Source: Salinisphaera sp. LB1 (GTDB lineage Bacteria > Pseudomonadota > Gammaproteobacteria > Nevskiales > Salinisphaeraceae). From it: a stretch of 64,000 nt of DNA. The stretch spans positions 620,001 through 684,000 of the forward strand of contig NZ_CP029488.1 in assembly GCF_003177035.1 (NCBI RefSeq). The letters are read 5' to 3'. Under the pieces are notes generated by a model. It was not told the origin of the DNA. It saw nothing but the letters and a program-made list of their open reading frames with translations, and made no database searches. Below are positions 8,076 to 16,202 of the stretch, piece by piece (position 1 is the stretch's first letter; the number at the start of each line of letters is the position of its first letter). Both the position numbers and the translations under genes were made by a program.

Positions 8076-8870
8076 TTGGCCGACCTGTTCAATGTCACGC
8101 TGCTCGGCATCATCGAGGGCATCACCGAGTTCCTGCCCATTTCCAGCACCGGCCATCTGCTGATTGCCGAACGCTGGCTCGGACAACGCTCGGATCTGTT
8201 CAACATCGTGATCCAGGCCGGCGCGATTCTCGCCGTCTGCCTGATCTACCGGCAGCGCATCGTCGCCTTGTTCACCAACTGGCGCGACCCGGCGCAGCGC
8301 GATTATCTCGCCAAGCTGATCGTGGCCTTTCTGATCACCGCGGTGCTGGGCCTGATCGCGGTCAAGGCCGGATTCCAGCTGCCCAAACACCTGTATGGCG
8401 TGGCCTGGGCGCTGATCATCGGCGGCTTCTGGATGATTGCGGCCGAGCAGATCGCCGCCCGGCGGGCCGAGTCGTCGAAGATCACCTGGACCGTGGCCAT
8501 TCTGGTCGGCATCGCGCAGATGGTCGCCGGCCTGTTCCCGGGCACCTCGCGCTCGGGCGCGACCATCTTCATTGCCCTGCTGGCCGGCACCAACAACCGT
8601 AGTGCGGCCACCGAGTTCGCGTTTCTGGTCGGCATCCCGACCATGTTCGCGGCCAGCGGCTATGAGTTGTTCCACAGCATCCACCACGGCCAGGTCGGCA
8701 ACGTGAACTGGACCGCGGTCGCCATCGGGTTCGTGGTCTCCACCATTGTGGCGTTCGTGGCGGTGAAATGGCTGCTGACCTATATCCAGAGCCATCGATT
8801 TACCGTGTTCGCCATTTACCGCATCATTTTCGGGGTGCTGCTGCTGGCACTATTGCCCGGCGCCGGCTGA
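8076..8870 (+). CDS. uppP: Undecaprenyl-diphosphatase
   Basis: This 264-residue polytopic membrane protein of the BacA/UppP family dephosphorylates undecaprenyl diphosphate to recycle the lipid carrier for peptidoglycan and other glycans. The signature EGITEFLPISSTGHL (with E14 and E18) and the second catalytic loop PGTSRSG at 155-161 are both intact, and about eight hydrophobic segments are present. The best start is TTG: the family's N terminus MADLFNVTLLGIIEG begins there and no in-frame ATG lies nearby. It is 64 bases downstream of olsB on the same strand. Confidence 0.95.
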   Translation: MADLFNVTLLGIIEGITEFLPISSTGHLLIAERWLGQRSDLFNIVIQAGAILAVCLIYRQRIVALFTNWRDPAQRDYLAKLIVAFLITAVLGLIAVKAGFQLPKHLYGVAWALIIGGFWMIAAEQIAARRAESSKITWTVAILVGIAQMVAGLFPGTSRSGATIFIALLAGTNNRSAATEFAFLVGIPTMFAASGYELFHSIHHGQVGNVNWTAVAIGFVVSTIVAFVAVKWLLTYIQSHRFTVFAIYRIIFGVLLLALLPGAG

Positions 8871-8910
8871 ACGGGTACAGATTGAGCGGCACCCATACCG
8901 GATACGCTCC

Positions 8911-9975
8911 ATGAAACACGCCCTGGCGGCACTGCTCAATATTCGCCATCCGCTGATCCAGGCGCCGATGGCCGGTGGGCCGACCACACCGGCGCTGGTC
9001 GCCGCGATATCCAACGCCGGCGCCCTTGGCTCGATCGGCGCCGGCTATCTTGCGCCGGATGCGCTGGAACGCACGATCACCGCGGTGCGCGCCGCCAGTG
9101 ACCAGCCGTTCGGCGTAAACCTGTTCGTGCCGGGTCCGTGCACGCGCGATGCGGCACGGGTAGCGTCGGCCAATGCCCACATGGCCGAATTCCGGCAGGA
9201 ACTCGGCATCGAGGCCCCGTCGGCCATCGACGACATCGCCCCCGATTTCGAAGCACAGTTCGAAGCCGTGCTCGACGCGGCGCCGACGCTGGTCAGCACC
9301 ACCTTCGGCGCATTGACGGGCGCCCAGGTCGACCGGCTGCAGACCGCCGGCTGCCGGGTGGCCGGCACCGCCACCACAGTCGCCGAAGCCCGTCATCTCG
9401 AAGCCACCGGCGTGGACGCGGTCGTCGCCCAGGGGTTCGAGGCCGGCGGCCATCGCGGCAGCTTTCTCGATGATTTCGAGCGCTCGGCGGTGGGCACGCT
9501 GGCACTCGTGCCGCAGATCGTGGATGCCGTGCGCCTTCCGGTGATCGCCTCAGGCGGCATCATGGACGGGCGTGGCATCGCCGCCGCGCATTGCCTGGGT
9601 GCAGCCGGGGTCCAGATGGGCACCGCCTTTCTCGCCACGGACGAATCGGGCGCCAAACCCGAGCACAAGTCCGCCCTGCCCGGCGCCGCCGATACCGCGA
9701 CCACACTCACGGCGGCGTTTTCCGGCAAGCCGGCTCGCGGACTGCGCAATCGCTTCATCGAAGCCTTCGTGCACCACGTCGATCCATTGCCGGATTACCC
9801 CGAACAGAATGCCTGGACCAAGGACATCCGGGCGGCCGCGGCGGCCCAGCACCGCCCGGAATTCATGTCGTTATGGGCCGGCCAGGCCGCCGGCATGACC
9901 CGGCCCATGCCGGCCAGCGAGCTGGTCGCCACCCTGATCAAGGAAGCCCACGCCCTGATTCCGGGTTGTATCTAG
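8911..9975 (+). CDS. Nitronate monooxygenase (2-nitropropane dioxygenase family)
   Basis: This 354-residue FMN-dependent TIM-barrel protein begins with the family pattern HPLIQAPMAGGPTTPALVAAISNAG. It carries QGFEAGGHRG, including the conserved histidine region, and the phosphate-binding VIASGGIMDGRGIAAAHCLGA. It resembles class I nitronate monooxygenases, which oxidise alkyl nitronates such as propionate 3-nitronate. Related FMN barrels include enoyl-ACP reductase II, so the substrate is moderately certain. Its TAG stop lies within the target duplication of the adjacent insertion sequence. Because the duplicated bases are copied on both sides, the original stop was preserved and the gene is intact. 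Confidence 0.85.
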   Translation: MKHALAALLNIRHPLIQAPMAGGPTTPALVAAISNAGALGSIGAGYLAPDALERTITAVRAASDQPFGVNLFVPGPCTRDAARVASANAHMAEFRQELGIEAPSAIDDIAPDFEAQFEAVLDAAPTLVSTTFGALTGAQVDRLQTAGCRVAGTATTVAEARHLEATGVDAVVAQGFEAGGHRGSFLDDFERSAVGTLALVPQIVDAVRLPVIASGGIMDGRGIAAAHCLGAAGVQMGTAFLATDESGAKPEHKSALPGAADTATTLTAAFSGKPARGLRNRFIEAFVHHVDPLPDYPEQNAWTKDIRAAAAAQHRPEFMSLWAGQAAGMTRPMPASELVATLIKEAHALIPGCI

Positions 9976-9976
9976 G
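9971..9976. repeat. IS481 target-site duplication, left copy (TCTAGG)
   Basis: The six bases TCTAGG precede the left terminal TGTG and are repeated directly after the right terminal CACA. They fit the NCTAGN duplication known for IS481 of Bordetella. The central CTAG supplies the TAG stop of the nitronate monooxygenase on the plus strand and of the transposase on the minus strand. Confidence 0.85.
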
Positions 9977-10919
9977 TGTGTAAAGCCACCAGGTTGTTCA
10001 GGCCGAGGGTGCTGATGGGTGTGTGGTAGTCGAGACTGGCATGGGGGCGATGCCAGTTATAGTCATGCAGCCAGTGGGGCAGATGGGCGGCACGCTGATC
10101 GGCGTTGTCATAGGCGCGAGCATAGGCCCATTCGTGCAGCGCGGTCTGGATCAGCCGCTCGGCTTTGCCGTTGGTGCGCGGCCGGTAGGGCCGTGTCCTC
10201 TTGTGTTTGAGCCCGAGTCGCCGACAGGCCTTGGCGAAGACAGCCGACTTGTAACAGCCGCCGTTATCGGTCAGCACGCGGTCGAATCGTACGCCCAGGT
10301 GCCGGTAATAGTGCAAAGCGGCTATCAGGGCGCGAACGGCACTCGGTCCCGTTTCATCCGGCCAGATTGTCGCGTGACTGACGCGGCTGTGATCGTCGAT
10401 GGCCACGTGGACATGGTCCCAGCCTGCGCCGCGTGAACGTCCGGCTTGTCGATTGCCGGTCACGCGGTGACCGGGGCGCTCGAAGCGGCCGAGCTTCTTG
10501 ATATCGAGATGCAGCAGATCGCCGGGTGCCTCGCGGGTATAGCGCTTGACCGGCGGCGCGGGATCCAGCGCGGACAGTCGGTTCAGGCCGGCTCGCTGAA
10601 GCACGCGTGCGATCGTGGTCACGGGCACGCCCAGTTCGCGACTGATCGCGCGATAGATACGCCGCTCACGCCGCAAGGCCACGATCCGCTGCCGGGTTGC
10701 CTCGGATAGCCGATGGGGGCAACGAGCCGGTCGCGAACTGCGTTCATACAAGCCGGACTGACCGTGCTCGCGATATCGGGCCAGCCACTTGTAAGCGGTC
10801 CGCACGCTCACGCCCATGGCCTGCGCCGCTTCGACCGGGCGCTGACCATGTTGAAGGATTCGACGGACCAACAGGTCTCGACCATGAACGGTCAAACGCG
10901 CATTCTTGTGGGTGTTCAT
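9972..10919 (-). CDS. IS481-family transposase
   Basis: This 315-residue DDE transposase begins with a helix-turn-helix region (RPVEAAQAMGVSVRTAYKWL) for terminal-repeat binding. The rve-type catalytic core has D139 (LHLDIKK), D218 (VLTDNGGCY) and E254 (NGKAERLI). The 35-residue spacing between the last two is as expected for IS3/IS481/retroviral integrases. The ATG was chosen because AGGAG precedes it; the frame is open further upstream. The reading frame has no stop inside the element and ends on a TAG in the flanking target duplication. No frameshift or missing residue is seen, so the enzyme may be functional. Confidence 0.95.
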   Translation of the reverse strand: MNTHKNARLTVHGRDLLVRRILQHGQRPVEAAQAMGVSVRTAYKWLARYREHGQSGLYERSSRPARCPHRLSEATRQRIVALRRERRIYRAISRELGVPVTTIARVLQRAGLNRLSALDPAPPVKRYTREAPGDLLHLDIKKLGRFERPGHRVTGNRQAGRSRGAGWDHVHVAIDDHSRVSHATIWPDETGPSAVRALIAALHYYRHLGVRFDRVLTDNGGCYKSAVFAKACRRLGLKHKRTRPYRPRTNGKAERLIQTALHEWAYARAYDNADQRAAHLPHWLHDYNWHRPHASLDYHTPISTLGLNNLVALHT

Positions 10920-11005
10920 CCGGGTCACTCCTGAAGCTTGAAGGATTCGGCACCCATCAGTTTCAGGGCGGTCGGCTCGGATGAACAACCTACTGAAAGA
11001 TCACA
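9977..11005 (-). mobile_element. IS481-family insertion sequence, complete
   Basis: The element is 1029 bases long and flanked by six-base direct duplications. Its imperfect terminal inverted repeats begin TGTG, then have ten poorly conserved bases, then AGGTTGTTCA and a shared CCGAG. The right end, read inward, is TGTGATCTTTCAGTAGGTTG and the left TGTGTAAAGCCACCAGGTTG. It carries a single transposase gene filling almost the whole element. The perfect duplication, open transposase frame and intact ends suggest recent insertion. It separates the envelope genes from the catabolic island. Confidence 0.92.
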
Positions 11006-11011
11006 TCTAGG
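11006..11011. repeat. IS481 target-site duplication, right copy (TCTAGG)
   Basis: This is identical to the copy left of the element. Removing the IS and one copy restores a continuous sequence through the monooxygenase stop codon. Confidence 0.85.
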
Positions 11012-11083
11012 GCCTGTTCCAATCGGCGGTTAACCGCTGCCCGTGGCCGCCGCCCCGGTGGGATCGCGGCGTGTCGATTTTAT

Positions 11084-11112
11084 TTGTATTTTTTTGTATA
11101 CAACCGTATAAA
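11084..11112 (+). promoter_or_regulatory. tcuAB promoter with palindromic operator TTGTATACAA
   Basis: A perfect 10-base palindrome, TTGTATACAA, lies at 11094-11103. It sits between a weak -35 (TTGTAT, 11084) and a -10 (TATAAA, 11107) separated by 17 bases, a position suited to repression. The same nine bases TTGTATACA occur upstream of dctP. The likely ligand is the GntR/FCD protein encoded between the two operons; this is inference. Confidence 0.55.
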
Positions 11113-11150
11113 TTATGACAAAGGCGTAACCACGGTGGGTACCCGATTCG

Positions 11151-12542
11151 ATGAGCAGCGATCATGCGGCCTATGATGTTCTGATCGCCGGCGGCGGCAA
11201 CGCCGCGCTGTGCGCCGCGATCACGGCCGCCCGCGCCGGCGCCTCGGTGCTCGTGGTCGAGCGCGCACCGACGCCCTATCGCGGCGGCAATACCCGGCAT
11301 ACCCGCAACATGCGCGTGGCCCACGAGGCCGGCAACGAGACGCTCACCGGACCCTATCCCGTGGATGAATTCTGGGAAGATCTGCTGCGGGTCACGGCCG
11401 GCCACACCGATCGTGAGCTCGCCCGCCTGACGCTCGAGAAATCCGCCGAGCTCTGGGATTTTCTCTACGCACAAGGCGTGCGCTATCAGCCCTCGCTGGG
11501 CGGCACGCTGTCGCTCGGCCGCACCAACGCCTTCTTTCTGGGCGGCGGCAAAACCTTATTGAACGCCCTCTACCGCACGGCCGGCAAGCTGGGCGTGGTC
11601 GTGCGCTATGAAACAACCGTCGTGGATCTGGCGATCGCGGGCGGCCGTTTCGAATCGGCCACGATCGAACATGACGGGCAGCGCGAGACCATCCGGGCGA
11701 ATGCTTTCGTTGCCGCCTCGGGTGGCTTCGAAGCCAACCTCGAATGGCTGACCGAAGCCTGGGGCCCGGCCGCCGCCAATTTCCTGATCCGCGGCACGCC
11801 CTACAACCGCGGCGAACTGCTGCGGCTGTTACTCGACAACGGCGTGGCGCAGGTCGGCGACGCGACCCAGGGCCACGCGGTGGCCATCGACGGGCGGGCG
11901 CCGAAGTTCGACGGCGGTATCGTCACCCGCCTGGACTGCGTGCCCTTCGGCGTCGTGCTCAATGCCGAGGCACAGCGTTTCTACGACGAAGGCGAGGATT
12001 TCTGGCCCAAGCGCTATGCGATCTGGGGCCGGCTGGTAGCGGGCCAGCCCGAACAAGTCGGGCATGTGTTCATCGATGCCAAGTCGATCAAGTTATTCAT
12101 GCCCTCGGTGTTTACGCCGGAAAAAGCCGACACGATCGAGGAACTGGCCGAAAAGATCGGCCTCGATTCCGCGGCGACCCGGGCTTCGATCGACGAATTC
12201 AACGCCGCCTGCCGGGTCGGGCATTTCGACCACACGGCCTACGACGCATGTCACACGGAAGGCATCGAACCGCCGAAATCGCACTGGGCGCGGCCGATCG
12301 ATACCCCGCCCTACTATGCCTACACCCTGCGTTGCGGCATCACCTTCACCTATCTCGGTGTGAAGGTCGATCGCGGCGCGCGCATGCAGATGGCCGACGG
12401 CCGGCCGGCCGACAACCTCTATGCCGCCGGCGAAATCATGGCCGGCAATGTGCTCGGGCAGGGTTATCTGGCCGGCATCGGCATGACCATCGGCAGCGTA
12501 TTCGGCCGCCTGGCCGGCGAAGGAGCCGCGAGCCATGTCTGA
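11151..12542 (+). CDS. tcuA: FAD-dependent tricarballylate dehydrogenase-like oxidoreductase
   Basis: This 463-residue flavoprotein of the succinate dehydrogenase/fumarate reductase flavoprotein superfamily is closest in layout to TcuA, which oxidises tricarballylate to cis-aconitate. The N-terminal Rossmann motif VLIAGGGNAALCAAITAARAG binds FAD. A second FAD segment near the C terminus reads NLYAAGEIMAGNVLGQGYLAGIGM. It overlaps tcuB by eight bases (ATGTCTGA), indicating translational coupling. An operator-like palindrome lies in its promoter. A related tricarboxylic or unsaturated dicarboxylic acid could be the real substrate. Confidence 0.8.
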   Translation: MSSDHAAYDVLIAGGGNAALCAAITAARAGASVLVVERAPTPYRGGNTRHTRNMRVAHEAGNETLTGPYPVDEFWEDLLRVTAGHTDRELARLTLEKSAELWDFLYAQGVRYQPSLGGTLSLGRTNAFFLGGGKTLLNALYRTAGKLGVVVRYETTVVDLAIAGGRFESATIEHDGQRETIRANAFVAASGGFEANLEWLTEAWGPAAANFLIRGTPYNRGELLRLLLDNGVAQVGDATQGHAVAIDGRAPKFDGGIVTRLDCVPFGVVLNAEAQRFYDEGEDFWPKRYAIWGRLVAGQPEQVGHVFIDAKSIKLFMPSVFTPEKADTIEELAEKIGLDSAATRASIDEFNAACRVGHFDHTAYDACHTEGIEPPKSHWARPIDTPPYYAYTLRCGITFTYLGVKVDRGARMQMADGRPADNLYAAGEIMAGNVLGQGYLAGIGMTIGSVFGRLAGEGAASHV

Positions 12543-13662
12543 TGTGAGGGTTTCCGATTTCAATCTGGCCGATCTGACCCGCATGGACCAGGACGAGGTC
12601 GCGCGTCAGATGTCGATCTGCAACGCCTGTCGTTATTGCGAAGGGCTGTGCGCGGTGTTTCCGGCGATGGAACTGCGGCGCGCCTTCGACGGAACCGATG
12701 TCGATTATCTGTCGAATCTCTGCCACAACTGCGGCGCCTGTTATGACGCCTGCCAGTACGCGCCGCCGCACGAATTCGGCATCAACGTGCCGCAGGCCAT
12801 GGCCGATCTACGCGAGAATTCCTACCCGCGTTATGTCTGGCCGGCGGCGTTCTCCGGTCTGTTCACACGCAATGCGTTCTGGATCGGGCTCGCCGCTGTG
12901 ACGTTCGTGGCGGCATTCATCGCCGGCGTGATCGGCTGGCATGCCGCGGGCGCGCTGTTCGCCAACTACAGCGGCAGCGGCGCCTTCTACCACCTGATCC
13001 CGCACGGCGTGCTGGTGGCCATCTTCGGCACGTTGCTCGGCTATGCGATCCTCGCCATGACGCTGAGCGTGCGCCGCTTCTGGCGCGCCACCCACGGCGG
13101 CGAACCGCTGGAAGCGGGCTCGATCCGACAGGCGATCCACGATACGGCCACGCTGCGCTATCTGCACGGCGGCGGTCCCGGCTGTACCGGCGTGTCGGGC
13201 CGGCCGAGCGATCATCGGCGCTGGTGCCACCACGCCACGGCTTACGGCTTCGTGCTGTGTCTGGCCTCGACCAGCCTGGCCACGGTCTGTCACTACCTGG
13301 GCTATGAGGCGCCCTACCCGATCTGGCACCCGGTGGTCATCCTTGGCGTGCTCGGCGGTATCGGCCTGATCGCCGGCCCGATCGGGCTGTTGACCGGCCG
13401 GCCGGCATCGGCCCGGGGCAAATCGCGCACGGCCGACATCGGGCTCGTATTCATCGTGATGCTGCTGGCGACCAGCGTCTCCGGACTGGCCGTGCTGATT
13501 CTGCGTGCCACGCCCTTGATGGGTCTGGCGTTGACCGTTCATCTGGGCATTGTCGCCGCACTGTTCGTCAGCCTGCCCTATGGCAAGTTCGTGCACGGTC
13601 TGCACCGCGTAGCCGCGCTGGTGCGCCATGCCCACGAACAGCGGGCCGCAGCGCGAAGCTGA
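12535..13662 (+). CDS. tcuB: TcuB/CitB-type iron-sulfur membrane electron-transfer protein
   Basis: This 375-residue protein is the expected partner of TcuA, reoxidising its flavin and passing electrons to the membrane. Two ferredoxin-like clusters of cysteines lie near the N terminus: C29, C32, C35, C39 and C63, C66, C69, C73 (CxxCxxCxxxC, as in 4Fe-4S proteins). Four to six hydrophobic segments follow from about residue 110 to 360, with histidines that could bind haem or quinone (DHRRWCHH region). The family is annotated as tricarballylate utilisation protein B. Confidence 0.82.
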   Translation: MSDVRVSDFNLADLTRMDQDEVARQMSICNACRYCEGLCAVFPAMELRRAFDGTDVDYLSNLCHNCGACYDACQYAPPHEFGINVPQAMADLRENSYPRYVWPAAFSGLFTRNAFWIGLAAVTFVAAFIAGVIGWHAAGALFANYSGSGAFYHLIPHGVLVAIFGTLLGYAILAMTLSVRRFWRATHGGEPLEAGSIRQAIHDTATLRYLHGGGPGCTGVSGRPSDHRRWCHHATAYGFVLCLASTSLATVCHYLGYEAPYPIWHPVVILGVLGGIGLIAGPIGLLTGRPASARGKSRTADIGLVFIVMLLATSVSGLAVLILRATPLMGLALTVHLGIVAALFVSLPYGKFVHGLHRVAALVRHAHEQRAAARS

Positions 13663-13728
13663 TCGGGCCCATCCAATGCGATAAGCTCGCTGTAAACGCA
13701 TCGGCGAGTGCGAGATTAACGAGGGGAG

Positions 13729-14406
13729 ATGGCTAAAAACGTATCCCGCGGCGAAGCCGCCTACTTGCAGCTCAAGGAGGCGATCCGGTCCGGCTCGCTG
13801 GCACCCGGCACGCGCGTGCGCGAAGTCGAGATCGCCGAACGCTTCGGCATCAGCCGCACGCCCGCCCGCGAGGCCATCCGGCGGCTGGAGAGCAAGGGGC
13901 TGATCTCGATCGTACCGCACCAGGGCGCGGTGATTTCATCGCTGGATCACCAGCAGACCATGGAGCTGTATGACCTGCGCGAAATCCTGGAAGGCTCGGC
14001 AGCCGGCTTCGCGGCCCGCCATGCCTCGGCCGCCGAAGTCGAGGAACTGGCCGAGCTGGTCGCTTCCGAACCGCCATTCGCGGATGATCCGCACCGGCTT
14101 GCCGAGCTGAACCGGGTGTTTCATGCCTCGCTCTATCGCGCGGCCCATAACCGGTTTCTCGAACACGCGCTACTCAATCTGCGCGACTCCATGGCGCTGC
14201 TCGGCGGTACCTCGCTGCGGGTAGCCGGACGCTACGACAGCGCCCACGACGAACACGAAGCGATCATCGCGGCCTTGAACGCCCGCGATGAAACAGCCGC
14301 CGAAACGGCCGCACGGGCCCATATCCGCAACGCCCAGCGTGCACGTCTCAAGCTGATGCGCGCTAAGATGTTCAACGCCGACGAAACCGGCCCCGGCCCC
14401 GAATAG
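13729..14406 (+). CDS. GntR-family (FCD subfamily) transcriptional regulator
   Basis: This 225-residue regulator has a winged-helix DNA-binding domain: LKEAIRSGSLAPGTRVREVEIAERFG followed by the recognition segment ISRTPAREAIRRLESKGL. The C-terminal all-helical FCD effector domain carries candidate metal ligands: LYDLREILEG (D and R), FHASLYR, DEHEAI and ARAHIRNA (three His). FCD regulators usually bind small carboxylates and release DNA. It sits between tcuAB and the TRAP operon and probably recognises the TTGTATACA palindromes before both. A GAGGGGAG ribosome-binding site abuts the ATG. Confidence 0.9.
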   Translation: MAKNVSRGEAAYLQLKEAIRSGSLAPGTRVREVEIAERFGISRTPAREAIRRLESKGLISIVPHQGAVISSLDHQQTMELYDLREILEGSAAGFAARHASAAEVEELAELVASEPPFADDPHRLAELNRVFHASLYRAAHNRFLEHALLNLRDSMALLGGTSLRVAGRYDSAHDEHEAIIAALNARDETAAETAARAHIRNAQRARLKLMRAKMFNADETGPGPE

Positions 14407-14470
14407 GCAGGGCAACAGGGGCGTGGCCCGCGATCTACAACATTAGTCGCCTATCAGCGTATGCATTCTT

Positions 14471-14480
14471 TTGTATACAT
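14471..14480. promoter_or_regulatory. Operator-like palindrome TTGTATACAT before the TRAP operon
   Basis: This shares TTTTGTATACA with the tcuA promoter palindrome. It lies 57 bases before dctP in the 130-base gap after the gntR gene. A common repressor site is inferred. I cannot assign the -35/-10 of this promoter with confidence. Confidence 0.5.
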
Positions 14481-14536
14481 TGATATGCGAATGTGGCGGT
14501 TTTACCGTCTTGGGGCATCAACCGGGTGAGACAAGC

Positions 14537-15568
14537 ATGAAATATTTCGATAACAACAAAAGCGTTGGTTTCAAGTGGGCGAGCGGCGCGCTGGTCGCGA
14601 CGTTCGCCTTTCTGGGCGCCCAGGGCGCCAGTGCTGCGGATCTGACCATCCGCATGGCCTGGTACATGCCGCCGAACACGGCCGTGGCCGACCAGGGACA
14701 GGAGATTGCGAACAAGATCGAGTCGATGAGCCACGGCAAGATCGCTGTGCAGACTTTCCCGTCGGGCTCGCTGCTCAAGGAATCCAACATCGGCCAGGGC
14801 GTGGCCAACAACACCGCCAACATGGTCATCAGCGGCATGCACTGGTGGTCCAACCAGGCGCCGGCCCTGCAGTGGGACACCATCCCGTTCCTGGTCGACG
14901 ATGCCTCCAAGCTGCTGAATAAGCTGCACGGCCCGCTCGGTCAGGACGTGAACAAGCAACTCAACCGTTTCGGGGCCCAGGTGATCGGCTGGAGCTTCTA
15001 CGGCTACGCGCTGAGCTATATCAACAACAAACACCCGATCAAGGTGCCTTCCGATCTCAAGGGCCTGAAGCTGCGCTCCGAGGGCAAGCTCTCGGCCCAG
15101 TTCCTGAAATCCGAAGGCGCCACACCGGTGGCGATGGACTCCAGCGAGGTCTATACCGCCATGCAGCGCGGCACGCTCGATGGCGGCGTATCCGGCTTGT
15201 CCTCGATCGTATCGCGCAAGTGGTATGAAGTCGGCAAGTACGTCACGGCCATTCACTATGCGCCGCTGGTCTATCCGGTGCAGGTCAACCGCCAGTGGTG
15301 GATGAGCCTGAAGCCGGGCCAGCGCGCAACGATCAAGAAGGCCGTGGCCAGCACCGAAAACGATGCGGTCGCCGCGATCGAAAAAGAGTTCAACAATGAC
15401 ATCGCGCTGATGAAGAAGAACGGCAACGAGGTCTATCGTCCGACCGACGCCCAGCTCAAGACCTGGCAGCAGGCCACCGAAGCCCAGGCGCGCAGGAATT
15501 ATCTCAAGGATGCGGGCGCCAAGGGCAAGAAGATCCTGCACGACGTCGACGCCCCCGTCAGTCAGTAA
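14537..15568 (+). CDS. dctP: TRAP transporter periplasmic substrate-binding protein
   Basis: This 343-residue DctP-family protein captures carboxylate substrates in the periplasm for the DctQM permease. A signal peptide with hydrophobic core at about 15-30 ends at the ASA-AD site (residues 31-35). The mature protein shows DctP features: GQEIANKIESMSHGKI, a FLKSEGATPVAM segment, and YTAMQRGTLDGG, the region that contacts the substrate carboxylate. The ATG was picked because the signal peptide begins there. Its place beside tcuAB suggests a di- or tricarboxylate ligand. Confidence 0.9.
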   Translation: MKYFDNNKSVGFKWASGALVATFAFLGAQGASAADLTIRMAWYMPPNTAVADQGQEIANKIESMSHGKIAVQTFPSGSLLKESNIGQGVANNTANMVISGMHWWSNQAPALQWDTIPFLVDDASKLLNKLHGPLGQDVNKQLNRFGAQVIGWSFYGYALSYINNKHPIKVPSDLKGLKLRSEGKLSAQFLKSEGATPVAMDSSEVYTAMQRGTLDGGVSGLSSIVSRKWYEVGKYVTAIHYAPLVYPVQVNRQWWMSLKPGQRATIKKAVASTENDAVAAIEKEFNNDIALMKKNGNEVYRPTDAQLKTWQQATEAQARRNYLKDAGAKGKKILHDVDAPVSQ

Positions 15569-15580
15569 ACGGATCAGACC

Positions 15581-16141
15581 ATGACCAGCGAGCGTCACCC
15601 TCTCTCGCGATCCGACAGCGCGCGCCGGCCTGCTCTGGCCGGCGCCGCTCGGGTGTTCGGATGGCTCGGGCAGGCGGCCGGGGCAGGCGCCGCGGTCATC
15701 ACCCTGACGCTGACCGCCTCGGTGCTGCTCGGCATCACCCTGCGATCCGTGTCGATCGACAACTCCTGGACCTACGACCTGGACACCTTTGCCTTGATCT
15801 GGCTCGCCTTCCTCGGCGCCGCCTACACCGGCTATCGCGGTGCCCACGTCACCTCGGGCATCTCGCTGGAACACCTGTTGGGACGCGGGGCGATGGTGCT
15901 GGTCCTGGTGCGGTTCGTCCTGGTCGCCGGCTTTCTCGCAGTGTTCATCTACTCGGGCTACACCCAGGCGCACAGCAGCTGGATGTTCGACGAGAAGACG
16001 CTGGATACCGCCCAGTGGCCAGTCTGGGTTGCCAAACTGGCGTTGCCGGTGGGCGGCGCCGGCTGGCTGGCCGCCGAGATTCACAAACTGCTGGCTCTGT
16101 TGGCCGGCACCTCAGCCGCAGCGACCCAGCCCGCCGACTGA
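15581..16141 (+). CDS. dctQ: TRAP transporter small membrane subunit
   Basis: This 186-residue DctQ-like protein has four predicted membrane helices, at about 28-54, 66-86, 103-124 and 144-168. It shows the LIWLAFLGAAYTGYRGAHVTSGI segment in pieces (AFLGAAYTGYRGAHV is the clearest), typical of the family. It follows dctP by 12 bases and precedes dctM, the usual order. It pairs with DctM to form the sodium-driven permease. Confidence 0.88.
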   Translation: MTSERHPLSRSDSARRPALAGAARVFGWLGQAAGAGAAVITLTLTASVLLGITLRSVSIDNSWTYDLDTFALIWLAFLGAAYTGYRGAHVTSGISLEHLLGRGAMVLVLVRFVLVAGFLAVFIYSGYTQAHSSWMFDEKTLDTAQWPVWVAKLALPVGGAGWLAAEIHKLLALLAGTSAAATQPAD

Positions 16142-16202
16142 TAGGGCGGCCGGCCCCCTTCCGAACCTCTTCACACCTCGCGTGTTTTTCCGGTAGCCGA
16201 CT

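Noticed and set aside
14435-16084. 549-codon minus-strand open frame across dctP and dctQ
   Set aside because: The composition is His/Gly/Arg-rich nonsense, and the plus strand encodes well-matched TRAP subunits.
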